Positions 1-7,245 of a stretch of 64,000 bases of DNA are shown here, one piece after another. The stretch is taken from contig NZ_CP112998.1 of NCBI RefSeq assembly GCF_026625565.1, positions 312,501 through 376,500 on the forward strand, in the 5' to 3' direction. How positions within the stretch are numbered: position 1 is the stretch's first letter; every line of letters starts with the position of its first letter. Source of the DNA: Dyadobacter pollutisoli (GTDB lineage: Bacteria; Bacteroidota; Bacteroidia; Cytophagales; Spirosomataceae). The notes below the pieces were generated by a model. That model was not told the DNA's origin. It worked only from the letters and a program-made list of their open reading frames with translations, and did not search any database. The position numbers and the translations under genes were made by a program.

Positions 1-575
1 CCAATGATCTTTAAAGCTTTGAAATAATATTCCAATGCCGCGGGATATTCCTGCAGGTCGTCGTACAGGTTACCAATGTTGGAGAGGATTCCCACTGTCC
101 CGCGTGTGTCGCCCCGGTCCTCATAAGTCTTCAATGAAAGCAGGTAATAATCAAGAGCTTGCGGGTAATTGCTTTGTTTAATGCAGATCAGGCCCATATT
201 GTTGTATGTATCGCCCATTCCTTTCAAGTTACCCAGCGCACGGTTTGCATTGATGGACTCCATAAAATATTTCAGCGCATTGGAATAGTCATTTTGAAGA
301 TAATACCCGATACCCATGTTATTATACGCGAGCGCCTCACCTTTGTCAAAACGGATAGTTCGCGACAGTTTGAGCGCCTCGCCGGCATAATGCATAGCCT
401 TCGGAGGATCGGCGTACCAGTACCGCTTACTGATCTGATTAAGCACATTCACTTTCATCGTGTCCCGGGACTGGGGTAATGCTTTCAGAAGGCTGTCCAG
501 TTTGCTGTCCTGTGCCAGGGCTTCCAGGGAGAATAGGATCCCTAAAAGCATTGCAAGTGCCTTATAATGAGTCAT
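1..575 (-). CDS. Secreted TPR-repeat protein, N-terminal part (truncated by window edge)
   Basis: I read this gene directly on the minus strand. It starts at an ATG at 573-575 and stays open to base 1, giving about 191 residues. A short signal peptide (MTHYKALAMLLGILFSLEAL, cleavage after ALA) is followed by repeated 40-residue units with TPR signatures such as AYNNMGIGYYLQNDYSNAL, DTYNNMGLICIKQSNYPQAL and ILSNIGNLYDDLQEYPAAL. In Bacteroidota such N-terminal periplasmic TPR blocks usually precede a transmembrane helix and a histidine kinase, LuxR-type HTH or adenylate cyclase. That C-terminal part would lie left of the window, so the function cannot be settled. Confidence is high that it is a TPR protein and low for anything further. 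Confidence 0.85.
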   Translation of the reverse strand, partial: MTHYKALAMLLGILFSLEALAQDSKLDSLLKALPQSRDTMKVNVLNQISKRYWYADPPKAMHYAGEALKLSRTIRFDKGEALAYNNMGIGYYLQNDYSNALKYFMESINANRALGNLKGMGDTYNNMGLICIKQSNYPQALDYYLLSLKTYEDRGDTRGTVGILSNIGNLYDDLQEYPAALEYYFKALKII

Positions 576-651
576 ATTGAAATGAATTAGGAGGTGCCGG
601 AAAGCTAATTAAAACCTCCGGCATATCCTAACTAATGATCCTTGTTACTAT

Positions 652-1074
652 TTACCGTTTATCGGACACGCAGTTGGCATCCCACGTAAAGTCGCCGCGA
701 ACGGTGTAGGCGAATGTAAGTCTGCTTCCCTGCAAAGTTCCTGAGCCCGCCACGGTCATCTTGCTATTGCCGGCCTGGAATGTCTGGGAAGGAATGTTGA
801 ACTTCTCCCCGTCTACCAAAACCTGTACTTTCTTTTTCAGTAACCCGGCGAAGTTTGCGATCTCAAAGTAACTTTTGTCCGTCGCAGATTTGTTGATCGT
901 GATCACGTATTCATCGCGGTCTGTGCGGCCGTCGGGGAAGGTAGAAGTTTCGGCGACTGTGAATGTACCGGCCAACGATGGTAGTTCTTCAACGGGTGCT
1001 AAGGAGTCTTTCGAGCAGGATGAGAGAAAGATGATAACCGGAAGGATGAGCAATGTGAATTTGAAAGTTTTCAT
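652..1074 (-). CDS. Small hypothetical lipoprotein
   Basis: 140 residues. The N-terminus has a lysine, a hydrophobic stretch and a lipobox (FLSSC, Cys about residue 21), so it should be an SPII-processed lipoprotein, probably in the outer membrane. The mature part is beta-rich with alternating polar and hydrophobic residues (FTVAETSTFPDGRTDRDEY, FEIANFAGLLKKKVQVLV), the pattern of the small calycin-like or DUF-type lipoproteins common in Bacteroidota. No catalytic motif is visible. The start ATG (1072-1074) directly precedes MKTFKFTLL. It is transcribed away from a long regulatory intergenic region (1075-1531) shared with the secreted protein at 1532. It resembles in general style, but not closely in sequence, the lipoprotein at 22526. 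Confidence 0.75.
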   Translation of the reverse strand: MKTFKFTLLILPVIIFLSSCSKDSLAPVEELPSLAGTFTVAETSTFPDGRTDRDEYVITINKSATDKSYFEIANFAGLLKKKVQVLVDGEKFNIPSQTFQAGNSKMTVAGSGTLQGSRLTFAYTVRGDFTWDANCVSDKR

Positions 1075-1206
1075 GAAACTGATTGATTAAAAATGAATAA
1101 AAAATGATGGATAAGATTGTAAGTCAGCCAGTTGGTAAGGAAGAAATTCCGTTGCTGCCGACGATACAAACGTAGCGGATGGGTCAGGCTATCAGCAACT
1201 TATGAG

Positions 1207-1258
1207 GGTATACGAAAGGTAACAGCCCGGGAAATGGCAGGTATACGAAAGGCAACAG
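1207..1258. repeat. Two 19-bp direct repeats in the 1075-1531 intergenic region
   Basis: GGTATACGAAAGGTAACAG at 1207-1225 recurs with one change (GGTATACGAAAGGCAACAG) at 1240-1258. The spacing of 33 bp is about three helical turns, so both copies face the same side of the DNA. They lie 133-184 bp upstream of the lipoprotein start at 1074 and 274 bp or more upstream of the gene at 1532. Same-face direct repeats suggest a pair of binding sites for a dimeric or cooperative regulator. The regulator is unknown. I see no gene in 1075-1531. Confidence 0.6.
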
Positions 1259-1291
1259 GGATTTGGTAGCCATGGATATCCGGCATTAAAC

Positions 1292-1348
1292 CAATGAATC
1301 CCCTTTGGTACTCTACGAATACCTCATTTTGATCTATGAATGACTTAA
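1292..1348 (+). promoter_or_regulatory. Three GAAT-centred motifs phased at exactly 21 bp upstream of gene 1532
   Basis: GAAT occurs at 1296, 1317 and 1338, each inside a related 15-mer: CAATGAATCCCCTTT, CTACGAATACCTCAT and CTATGAATGACTTAA. Two exact 21-bp steps give helical phasing. The arrangement resembles the arrays at 9239 and 13256, but the motif is not the same and the distance to the promoter differs. A near-consensus -7 box (TATTTTG, 1388-1394) follows, 137 bp upstream of the ATG at 1532. I infer an activator array for gene 1532. Confidence 0.45.
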
Positions 1349-1531
1349 AATTGGAGTAATATATTCATTTACAGCAATATAGAGTCTTATTTTGCCTTTC
1401 TGTCGTCGTTCCTTTCCTGTCTGTCGAATGTGTTTTTTTGTTGTTTGAAGACCCGGTATCATTGTATCATCAGTCGGACGCAGGGTTGCTTCCTTCAAAA
1501 CAAAAACAATCACATTTAAACATAAAGTACC

Positions 1532-1918
1532 ATGAAAACGCTCATCGCATCAGTATTATTGACAGTATCAATGGCCGTATCTTCTAATGGTTTCGCACAG
1601 ACAAATTCGGCCTCAGGCGCTCCGAATGACGACACGAAATTCTCAGTAGTAACCGGCAGGAATGGAAAAATTGATGTTACAGTTATTAAGTCGGACGGTA
1701 AAACGGTCTCTGTGAAATTAGTTGACAAATCAGGACACACACTGGCGAGCAAAATGATCAGCAAAGGCGAGGAAGCTACCCGTACCCGCTTCGATCTCAA
1801 CCAGCTGCCTGATGGAGCCTATCAGGTCATTTTGATCGAAGGGGACAATCAGCAGGTAAAAGACATTGAATTGAACACCCAAAATACGAAAACACTTCGT
1901 ACCGTTTCGCTAGGTTAA
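1532..1918 (+). CDS. Small secreted beta-sandwich-like protein
   Basis: 128 residues with a clear signal peptide (MKTLIASVLLTVSMAVSS..., cleavage near GFAQ). The mature part reads like the fold of T9SS C-terminal or FlgD-like Ig modules: VTVIKSDGKTVSVKLVDKSG, then SKMISKGEEATRTRFDLNQL, then PDGAYQVILIEGD. It is a single domain, not a tail on a larger protein. No enzyme motif is present, so a structural or matrix role is only a guess. It has its own upstream regulatory region (phased motifs at 1292-1348) and a strong terminator at 1941-1974, so it is probably transcribed alone. Confidence 0.75.
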   Translation: MKTLIASVLLTVSMAVSSNGFAQTNSASGAPNDDTKFSVVTGRNGKIDVTVIKSDGKTVSVKLVDKSGHTLASKMISKGEEATRTRFDLNQLPDGAYQVILIEGDNQQVKDIELNTQNTKTLRTVSLG

Positions 1919-1940
1919 GATTTCAAGTTGCAGGAAGGCA

Positions 1941-1976
1941 AAAGCCATTCGTTCTGTTCAGAACGAATGGCTTTTT
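1941..1976. terminator. Bidirectional intrinsic terminator
   Basis: A perfect 14-bp stem (AAAGCCATTCGTTC at 1941-1954 with GAACGAATGGCTTT at 1961-1974) has a 6-nt loop. T-runs follow on the plus side, and an A-run precedes it that reads as T on the minus strand. It sits between the ends of gene 1532 (+) and the HD gene (-, ends 2036), so it can serve both convergent genes. Confidence 0.85.
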
Positions 1977-2035
1977 CGGGTTTCGCAGCTAATCAAACCA
2001 CGAAAAAATAAGCTTATCTTTTTTTACATTCAATA

Positions 2036-2635
2036 TCAATGCGCAGATTTTGTCAGGACGCCATTTTTGACACTTTCGTCGATTAGTTCTTTGGCAAATT
2101 CCCATAAATGTTCGGAGCCTTTTTGAATGACGCTTTTCTTTTCCAATACCTTTTCGTAGCGCACATCATACTCTTTCCAGGTACCGCCGCCATTGGAAAT
2201 ATTCTGGAACAAGGGTTCAAGACGGTCCATGGCGCGGGCAAATTTGGCCTCCATCGTTTCCCCGGACTCGAATTCGTCCCACACCTCGATCAGATCCGCG
2301 GCTTGCTCTTCCGGCAAAAGACCGAAAATACGCTCCGCTGCTTTATGTTCAGCCTCGGTGTTGGTGTGATTCGCCTCGGTATCATATAAGAATATATCTC
2401 CAGCGTCAATTTCAACCACATCGTGGATCAGCAACATTTTAACGACTTTCAGGATATCAATGGGTTCATTGGCATGCTCAGCCAGAATGATCGCCATGAT
2501 CGCCAGGTGCCAGCTGTGCTCCGCGTCATTTTCGTTTCTGTCACTGTTAAAAAGCCTGGTTTTTCGCAGAATGTATTTAACCTTATCGATCTCATGGATA
2601 AAGGCAACCTGTTTTAGAAGACGCTCGAAATTCAT
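2036..2635 (-). CDS. HD-domain phosphohydrolase (YfbR/HDDC2-like)
   Basis: About 199 residues from the ATG at 2633-2635 (MNFERLLKQVAF). Upstream ATGs at 2644 and 2716 are possible but would run into the dyad at 2639-2690. Metal-binding HD-family residues are visible: EHSWH (His40), a central HD pair in LIHDVVEIDAGD (His71, Asp72), and a downstream acidic RAMDRLEP motif. This order matches the YfbR/HDDC2-type nucleotidases and HD hydrolases of about 200 residues that dephosphorylate deoxynucleoside monophosphates. The exact substrate is not determinable here. The gene runs convergent with 1532 and lies 80 bp downstream of the broken S41 gene. Confidence 0.85.
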   Translation of the reverse strand: MNFERLLKQVAFIHEIDKVKYILRKTRLFNSDRNENDAEHSWHLAIMAIILAEHANEPIDILKVVKMLLIHDVVEIDAGDIFLYDTEANHTNTEAEHKAAERIFGLLPEEQAADLIEVWDEFESGETMEAKFARAMDRLEPLFQNISNGGGTWKEYDVRYEKVLEKKSVIQKGSEHLWEFAKELIDESVKNGVLTKSAH

Positions 2636-2638
2636 AGT

Positions 2639-2690
2639 TGTCATGTTTAAGCATTGCAAAATTAGAAATTTACTTTGCTTAAACATGACA
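2639..2690 (-). promoter_or_regulatory. Perfect 15-bp dyad in the leader of the HD gene
   Basis: TGTCATGTTTAAGCA at 2639-2653 is the exact reverse complement of TGCTTAAACATGACA at 2676-2690, with a 22-bp spacer. It ends 3 bp upstream of the chosen ATG at 2635. It could be a two-site operator or an mRNA hairpin controlling translation. No T-run follows it in the direction of transcription, so it is not a standard terminator. Confidence 0.65.
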
Positions 2691-2715
2691 TTGTAGTTGC
2701 ATACCGACTCAGTCA

Positions 2716-4343
2716 TTATCTCTTTTTGACTTCCAGCAAGGCCTTTTCCAGGACTTCGTCACGTCCCTCCACGATTCCTTCAACGGTTGGTTTTGCTTCA
2801 ATGTCGGGAACGATTCCCACCTGCTGTGTTTCCTTCCCATCGGGGTAATAAACACCGATTCCACTGATGCCGGTACGAATGCCTCCGGGTAACACGATGG
2901 GAGAAACATTGCCATCGGCTGCGGCGGTGGTACTGCCAATAATGGTAACATTAGGAGCTGTGGAAAATGCCATAGTCGTATATTCGGCCTGACTCAGCGT
3001 TGTTTCGTTGACAATAATGACGATTTTCCCTTTGAAATAATCAGGATTGGATTTGCCCACCGTCAACTCAGGGGTCATCGTGAAAAGGCCGGGAGTTTGC
3101 AAGCTTCCTGCCGAAAACTTGACAAATGGTTTTGCCTCCGGCAAGATGAATTCTCCGAAAGTAAATACCATAAAATCAGACGGATAGCAGCGCATATCGA
3201 TGATCAGACTTTTGACTTTACTAATCTCGGGAAGAATGCGGGGCAGGTATGTATTTTTAAATTTACCGGGAAAAATATAAGCCACGTCAGGCTCGATTAG
3301 CTTGAAACAGGTGTCTTTTTTATTATAGTTTGCATAAATATTGATCTTGTCTACACCAAAAACCGGGATGCTCTTTTTCTCAATTTTGCCATTCCTTTTA
3401 AAGCTGATATTTATCGTTGAGTCGTTGGACCTCAGTACATTGGAGGTCATGTTTTTAAGCTGGGTAGGATAGTTTGAGGCCGGTGTATAAGCGAGCTTTT
3501 CCTTAACGATGTCCTCGATTTTTTTCCCATTGACAGTTTCAATAACATCCCCTTTTTTCAATCCCGACTGCTCGCCCAGCAATGTGTTGTAGTAGTCCGT
3601 CACGACTGGCTTGCCCTCTATAAAAGTGAGCTGTACCGGAGCATAATTCTTCCCGAAATACTTGTTAAGCGCCTGATCCTGGCTGTAAATGTTGGCGTGC
3701 GTGTCCTTCACCCTCGCAATGAGCGTCAGAGTCGCCAGTTTGTAATCAATCTCTTCGTGGGCGTGAAAAAATTTGGGGACAAATTCAGCCAGTACGGCTT
3801 GCCATCAATGAACAGTTCCAGTTCATCCACCCAAAGCTTACCGGTACCTGTGAGCAAGGCTCCGATATGGATTTTGGCCGCATTGCCAGGGTAGGGGAGT
3901 TTAATACTGTACTGTTTCCAGTCCTGCGTGCCATGTATATTGTCATTCTGCATATTGCTGAACTGCAATGGGCCAGTGTTTCCGTCGATACGTAGCATGA
4001 GGCCGGCCCAGCCGCTTTCGACATTTTCAAATTTCATGTATCCTCTTAATTCAATTTCTTTCCCCTCGTAAATGGCCGGAATAGTATTAGCAGCGCAGCC
4101 GAAAGGAATATTCGCCTTTTCAACTGGTGCTTTGATGAGTATTGAGTTTTTGCCGCTGTATTTTTCAACACTGTCGGTAGATAGTTGATAACCCGTGCCC
4201 CATTCCTGCCATTTTTCAGGAAGTTTTTGTCCAGGGGTTTTCTTTTCAAAATCCAGATTGAAACTGCTCTGCAAGCTGGTATTTTGAGCAAAAGAAAGTT
4301 GGGATAAAAGGATTGTAAAAATGATGGTCAAGAGGTTCTTCAC
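2716..4343 (-). pseudogene. S41-family C-terminal-processing-type peptidase, disrupted by internal deletion and frameshift
   Basis: The N-terminal piece (from a GTG at 4341-4343) has a signal peptide and a carbohydrate-binding-like beta domain ending in KLWVDELELFIDGKP, then leaves frame and stops at 3726. The C-terminal piece continues in another frame. Read upstream of 3711 it contains VLAEFVPKFFHAHEEIDYKL and ARVKDTHANI, then a PDZ domain and the S41 catalytic region with the nucleophile Ser in ETTLSQAEYT. In the intact family the beta domain and the FVPKF segment are separated by about 150 residues of helical domain, which are absent here. The junction lies near 3800 (around GGCAAGCCGTACTGG on the minus strand). 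No full-length protease can be made. An assembly error is the alternative. Confidence 0.75.
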
Positions 4344-4608
4344 GGCTAGTAACTTTGGTTTACATATGAAAGGGAGGAACATTCGCATTATAATAATAGA
4401 GTGCAGTATTTCTATCAGAATGCAGGATCGGGTTTCTGGGGAAAACTTGTCAAGTTAGGAGGGTAGGTACAAATACATATTAAGTTAATGTTATGAAAAT
4501 CAATGAATTTAAAGTTTTTTTAATGTGTAGCCGCTAAATAATAAAGTGGTACCCCGACTCTCTAAAGGTGATACATTTGAGACGTTATTAAACAAAAACA
4601 CTTCTGAA

Positions 4609-5664
4609 ATGGCACTAAAAAATTATCACCTTTTTATTGGCGGGTACGACCGCGGTCTTATGGCGCCGGATGCAAATCACTTTGAAATAAAGCTCAATAC
4701 GGGCAATGATTTTTATCGGATCGCAGTGAATGTGCGCTCCCAGGACGGCTCCATGTTGATGACTTTTGTCGACGAAAATTTTCAACACGAACTATGCGAT
4801 CGGCTTCTGATTGAGTTTCCGGCCAATGGTGTTTATAACATTAATGATCCAGCCAAACGCAAGCAGTTCGGGCTGGACTTTTTGAGAAGAAATATGGTTG
4901 GGGATTTCAATAAGATGGTCATTCTTCCTAACAATGCCCCAGGACTTGACAATGATCTTGAAGAAAAACTAACCGCATTACTTAACAAATCAAAGGCGGA
5001 CGCGAATGCCCGAATCTTTGCATTTGGAGAAAAATGGCCAAGTACGAACAATAAAGACAAGTATTTTCCCGAGATCAAAGATCAGGGACTGCACGACATT
5101 CACCTGAACCAAGGGAACCCTACCGGATCGTTTGACAAAGACAATGGCGTTTTTCAGGATGGCGGTATACTCATTCATTTTCCCGGTTTGAACCGCTGGG
5201 CGGTGATATTACTGGCATTTCAAACAGAATTCAACACATTGAACCCGGCGACACTGCATACTGACGACATTACCGGACACCGAATTGTAGGAGATACCGG
5301 CACCGGCGGCGAGCCAAGCGGCGAAACTGACGTGGACGGCGACGTAGTGATCGTGGGCGCTTTGGTGAATCCGAAAGGTAATGAGGCTGGTAAAGAGAAA
5401 GTAATTTTAATGAATACAACGGACGAAGACATCTCCCTGGCTGGCTGGCAGCTTGTGGACAGGACGCGAAAAGAGTTCCTGATCGAAAATGCTGAAATCC
5501 ATGCAGCAGGTACGCTCGAAATCCTGATCCCGGCAAGTAGCAACTTCGTTCTCGGCAATAAAGGCGGAACCATTTCGCTTCTGAATGTACAAGGAATTAA
5601 AACCAGCGGTGTGCAATACACCAAGGAGCAAGCCAAAAATGAAGGCCGGGTGATTCATTTTTGA
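4609..5664 (+). CDS. DUF2278 (YukJ-like) protein with C-terminal lamin-tail domain
   Basis: 351 residues from the ATG at 4609 (MALKNYHLFIGG). The upstream extension to 4546 does not look coding. Residues 1-205 carry DUF2278/YukJ hallmarks, best seen in DQGLHDIHLNQGNPTG followed by VFQDGGILIHFP. A linker rich in Gly and Thr follows, then a lamin-tail (LTD) module at about 230-335 (KVILMNTTDEDISLAGWQL, the typical NxxxxxxxLxGWxL pattern). DUF2278 proteins have no established biochemical role; LTD modules are associated with nucleic-acid or membrane-surface proteins. There is no signal peptide, so it is probably cytoplasmic. The gene stands alone: the preceding genes are on the other strand and a repeat block follows. 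Confidence 0.85.
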   Translation: MALKNYHLFIGGYDRGLMAPDANHFEIKLNTGNDFYRIAVNVRSQDGSMLMTFVDENFQHELCDRLLIEFPANGVYNINDPAKRKQFGLDFLRRNMVGDFNKMVILPNNAPGLDNDLEEKLTALLNKSKADANARIFAFGEKWPSTNNKDKYFPEIKDQGLHDIHLNQGNPTGSFDKDNGVFQDGGILIHFPGLNRWAVILLAFQTEFNTLNPATLHTDDITGHRIVGDTGTGGEPSGETDVDGDVVIVGALVNPKGNEAGKEKVILMNTTDEDISLAGWQLVDRTRKEFLIENAEIHAAGTLEILIPASSNFVLGNKGGTISLLNVQGIKTSGVQYTKEQAKNEGRVIHF

Positions 5665-5689
5665 TTGAAACCCTGAGTTGGGCGTAGAC

Positions 5690-6197
5690 GCGAAACGGTT
5701 GTACTGCTGATGTTACATGCCTAACGGCATTTGGATGCGAATGTGACATTACTCTTGCTACGGCGTGGCGGCTACCGAGCTTGCATCGCTACGCGATTTT
5801 TGGCAATGGGACATATTGGAAAACCACGCGAAACGGCTGTGCTACCGATGTTACATGCCTAACGGCATTTGGATGTGAATGTGACATTACTCTTACTACC
5901 GCGGGGCGGCTACCGAGCTTGCATCGCTACGCGATTTTTTGGCAATGGGACATATTGAAAAACCACGCTAAACGGTTTTGCTACTGATGTTACATGCCTA
6001 ACGGCATTTGGATGTGAATGTGACATTATTCTTGCTACCGCGGGGCGGCTACCGAGCTTGCATCGCTACGCGATTTGACCCCGTTCGGCGTAATTTTTAC
6101 AAGGTTTCTTGTCGCCAGAAATCGCGTAGCGATGCAAGCCCGGTAGAAAAAAAATGTCAGACATCATTGCAAATCCCGTTAGGGATGTAACATCATG
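5690..6197. repeat. REP/BIME-like repeat block: three tandem 138-139 bp units plus an inverted copy
   Basis: Units start at 5690, 5828 and 5967 with spacings of 138 and 139 bp and differ at only a few bases. Each carries two short palindromes: ATGCC-TAAC-GGCAT, and ATCGC-TAC-GCGAT inside TTGCATCGCTACGCGATTT. A fourth, diverged copy lies inverted at 6119-6146 and 6154-6197. No protein-coding signal is convincing. Hairpin-containing intergenic repeats of this type fit REP/BIME elements mobilised by RAYT (TnpA-REP) transposases, but none is encoded in the window. The block fills the gap between convergent genes 4609 and 6888, and the rest of 5665-6255 shows nothing further. Confidence 0.85.
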
Positions 6198-6255
6198 AAC
6201 CAGAACCATCACACCGGCCGCAATGCTCAGGATTACATTGTCGATGATGAGTTTT

Positions 6256-6888
6256 TTAGAAATCTCCCAGATCCTCAATGTGGTTTGCGCCTTTGAAAAT
6301 GATGCCAAACCTGAGCGAGAAGAGGTAGGTGTTTTGGGAGTACGATACTCCCGGAGTGATTGAAAATGTTTTCAGTAAAATGGTGTTCTGCAGTCCCATG
6401 CGTGACACGTTGACGTGATCGCGATAGGGGGCCAGTGAGCGCGTCGTGTTGGTGAATGTGGCAAATGCGCCGGGTATCAGCGAGGCATTATTACCGATTT
6501 TAAACCGGTGGTAAAGCGAAGCACCGACCCGGAAAGAATTGTGTTTGATGAGGTCGGTCTGAGTGAATCTCTTGACTTCATATTCGGTGGATATTCCCAT
6601 ACTGAACGGCATCTTATTTTGCTTGATAAACAGATAGCTGAGAGAAGGTGTTATCGTGTAAAATGTTCCAATATGGTCGCCGTGGACGTGGGATCCCGAT
6701 AAAGCCATATCCAGCCTTCCGTTGATAGAGTAACCAATCGTCGCCTGCTTGTAAAATGCGATTTTGTCCTTCCCCACGAAAGCGTTTACAAATGATCCGT
6801 TCTCGCCATTGTCCATCAGGTAGTTTTGCGCAAATGAGCAACCGGTAGCGATCGCCAAAAAGAGGAGTAGTAAAGCTAGAATTTTCAT
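6256..6888 (-). CDS. Hypothetical outer-membrane beta-barrel-like protein
   Basis: 210 residues with an N-terminal signal sequence (MKILALLLLFLAIATGCSFA). It has both a possible lipobox Cys and a possible SPI site after SFAQ, so lipidation is uncertain. The mature part shows repeated amphipathic strands with aromatic ends (YKQATIGYSINGRLDMALSG, TFYTITPSLSYLF, FRVGASLYHRFKIG, LFSLRFGIIF), as in small transmembrane beta-barrels. No family can be named. It is transcribed divergently from the large regulator at 7246 and ends about 60 bp from the repeat block. Confidence 0.65.
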   Translation of the reverse strand: MKILALLLLFLAIATGCSFAQNYLMDNGENGSFVNAFVGKDKIAFYKQATIGYSINGRLDMALSGSHVHGDHIGTFYTITPSLSYLFIKQNKMPFSMGISTEYEVKRFTQTDLIKHNSFRVGASLYHRFKIGNNASLIPGAFATFTNTTRSLAPYRDHVNVSRMGLQNTILLKTFSITPGVSYSQNTYLFSLRFGIIFKGANHIEDLGDF

Positions 6889-7245
6889 AGCATGTATGCA
6901 TTTGTAAATAATGACTGATACATTCTATTCTACTATCAATGAGTTATTTGTGTTGCAGCGCATTAACAGTTCCAACCGATCAGTCTTGAAAATCAAAAGT
7001 TAATCGATTTAAGAAGTGGTTTGATAGCCAGCTAAATATTAGTGTAAGGCGCGATTCCGAATAACTTCGTAAGCTTTGTAGGTCTTTAATTTTATATTGA
7101 AATTTTGACGAAATCAGCCCAAAAATGCCGGAAGGGAGTATAGGGAAGTTGTAAAAAACAACTATTTTGCATTAATAAAAGAAGTTTTATACTGAACAGT
7201 CGGGCAATATCAACAGTTTCAACTTTGGCTTTTGATTCAAAGCAA
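6889..7245. other. Divergent intergenic region, 357 bp, no gene
   Basis: The region separates divergent genes 6888 (-) and 7246 (+). Towards the plus gene there is a near-consensus -7 box, TATTTTG, at 7163-7169, preceded by a small dyad GTTGT-aaaaa-ACAAC at 7148-7162. I looked for the 15-bp repeat motif found at 9239 and 13256 and did not find a convincing copy, so the regulator at 7246 does not appear to be controlled by the same array. Confidence 0.5.

Noticed and set aside
2636..2716. Longer start for the HD protein at 2716
   Set aside because: It would translate the dyad and add residues not resembling the family; the ATG at 2635 matches the usual N-terminus.
5690..6197. Tandem repeats as a CRISPR array
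   Set aside because: Units are 138-139 bp and nearly identical along their whole length with no variable spacers; no cas gene is present.
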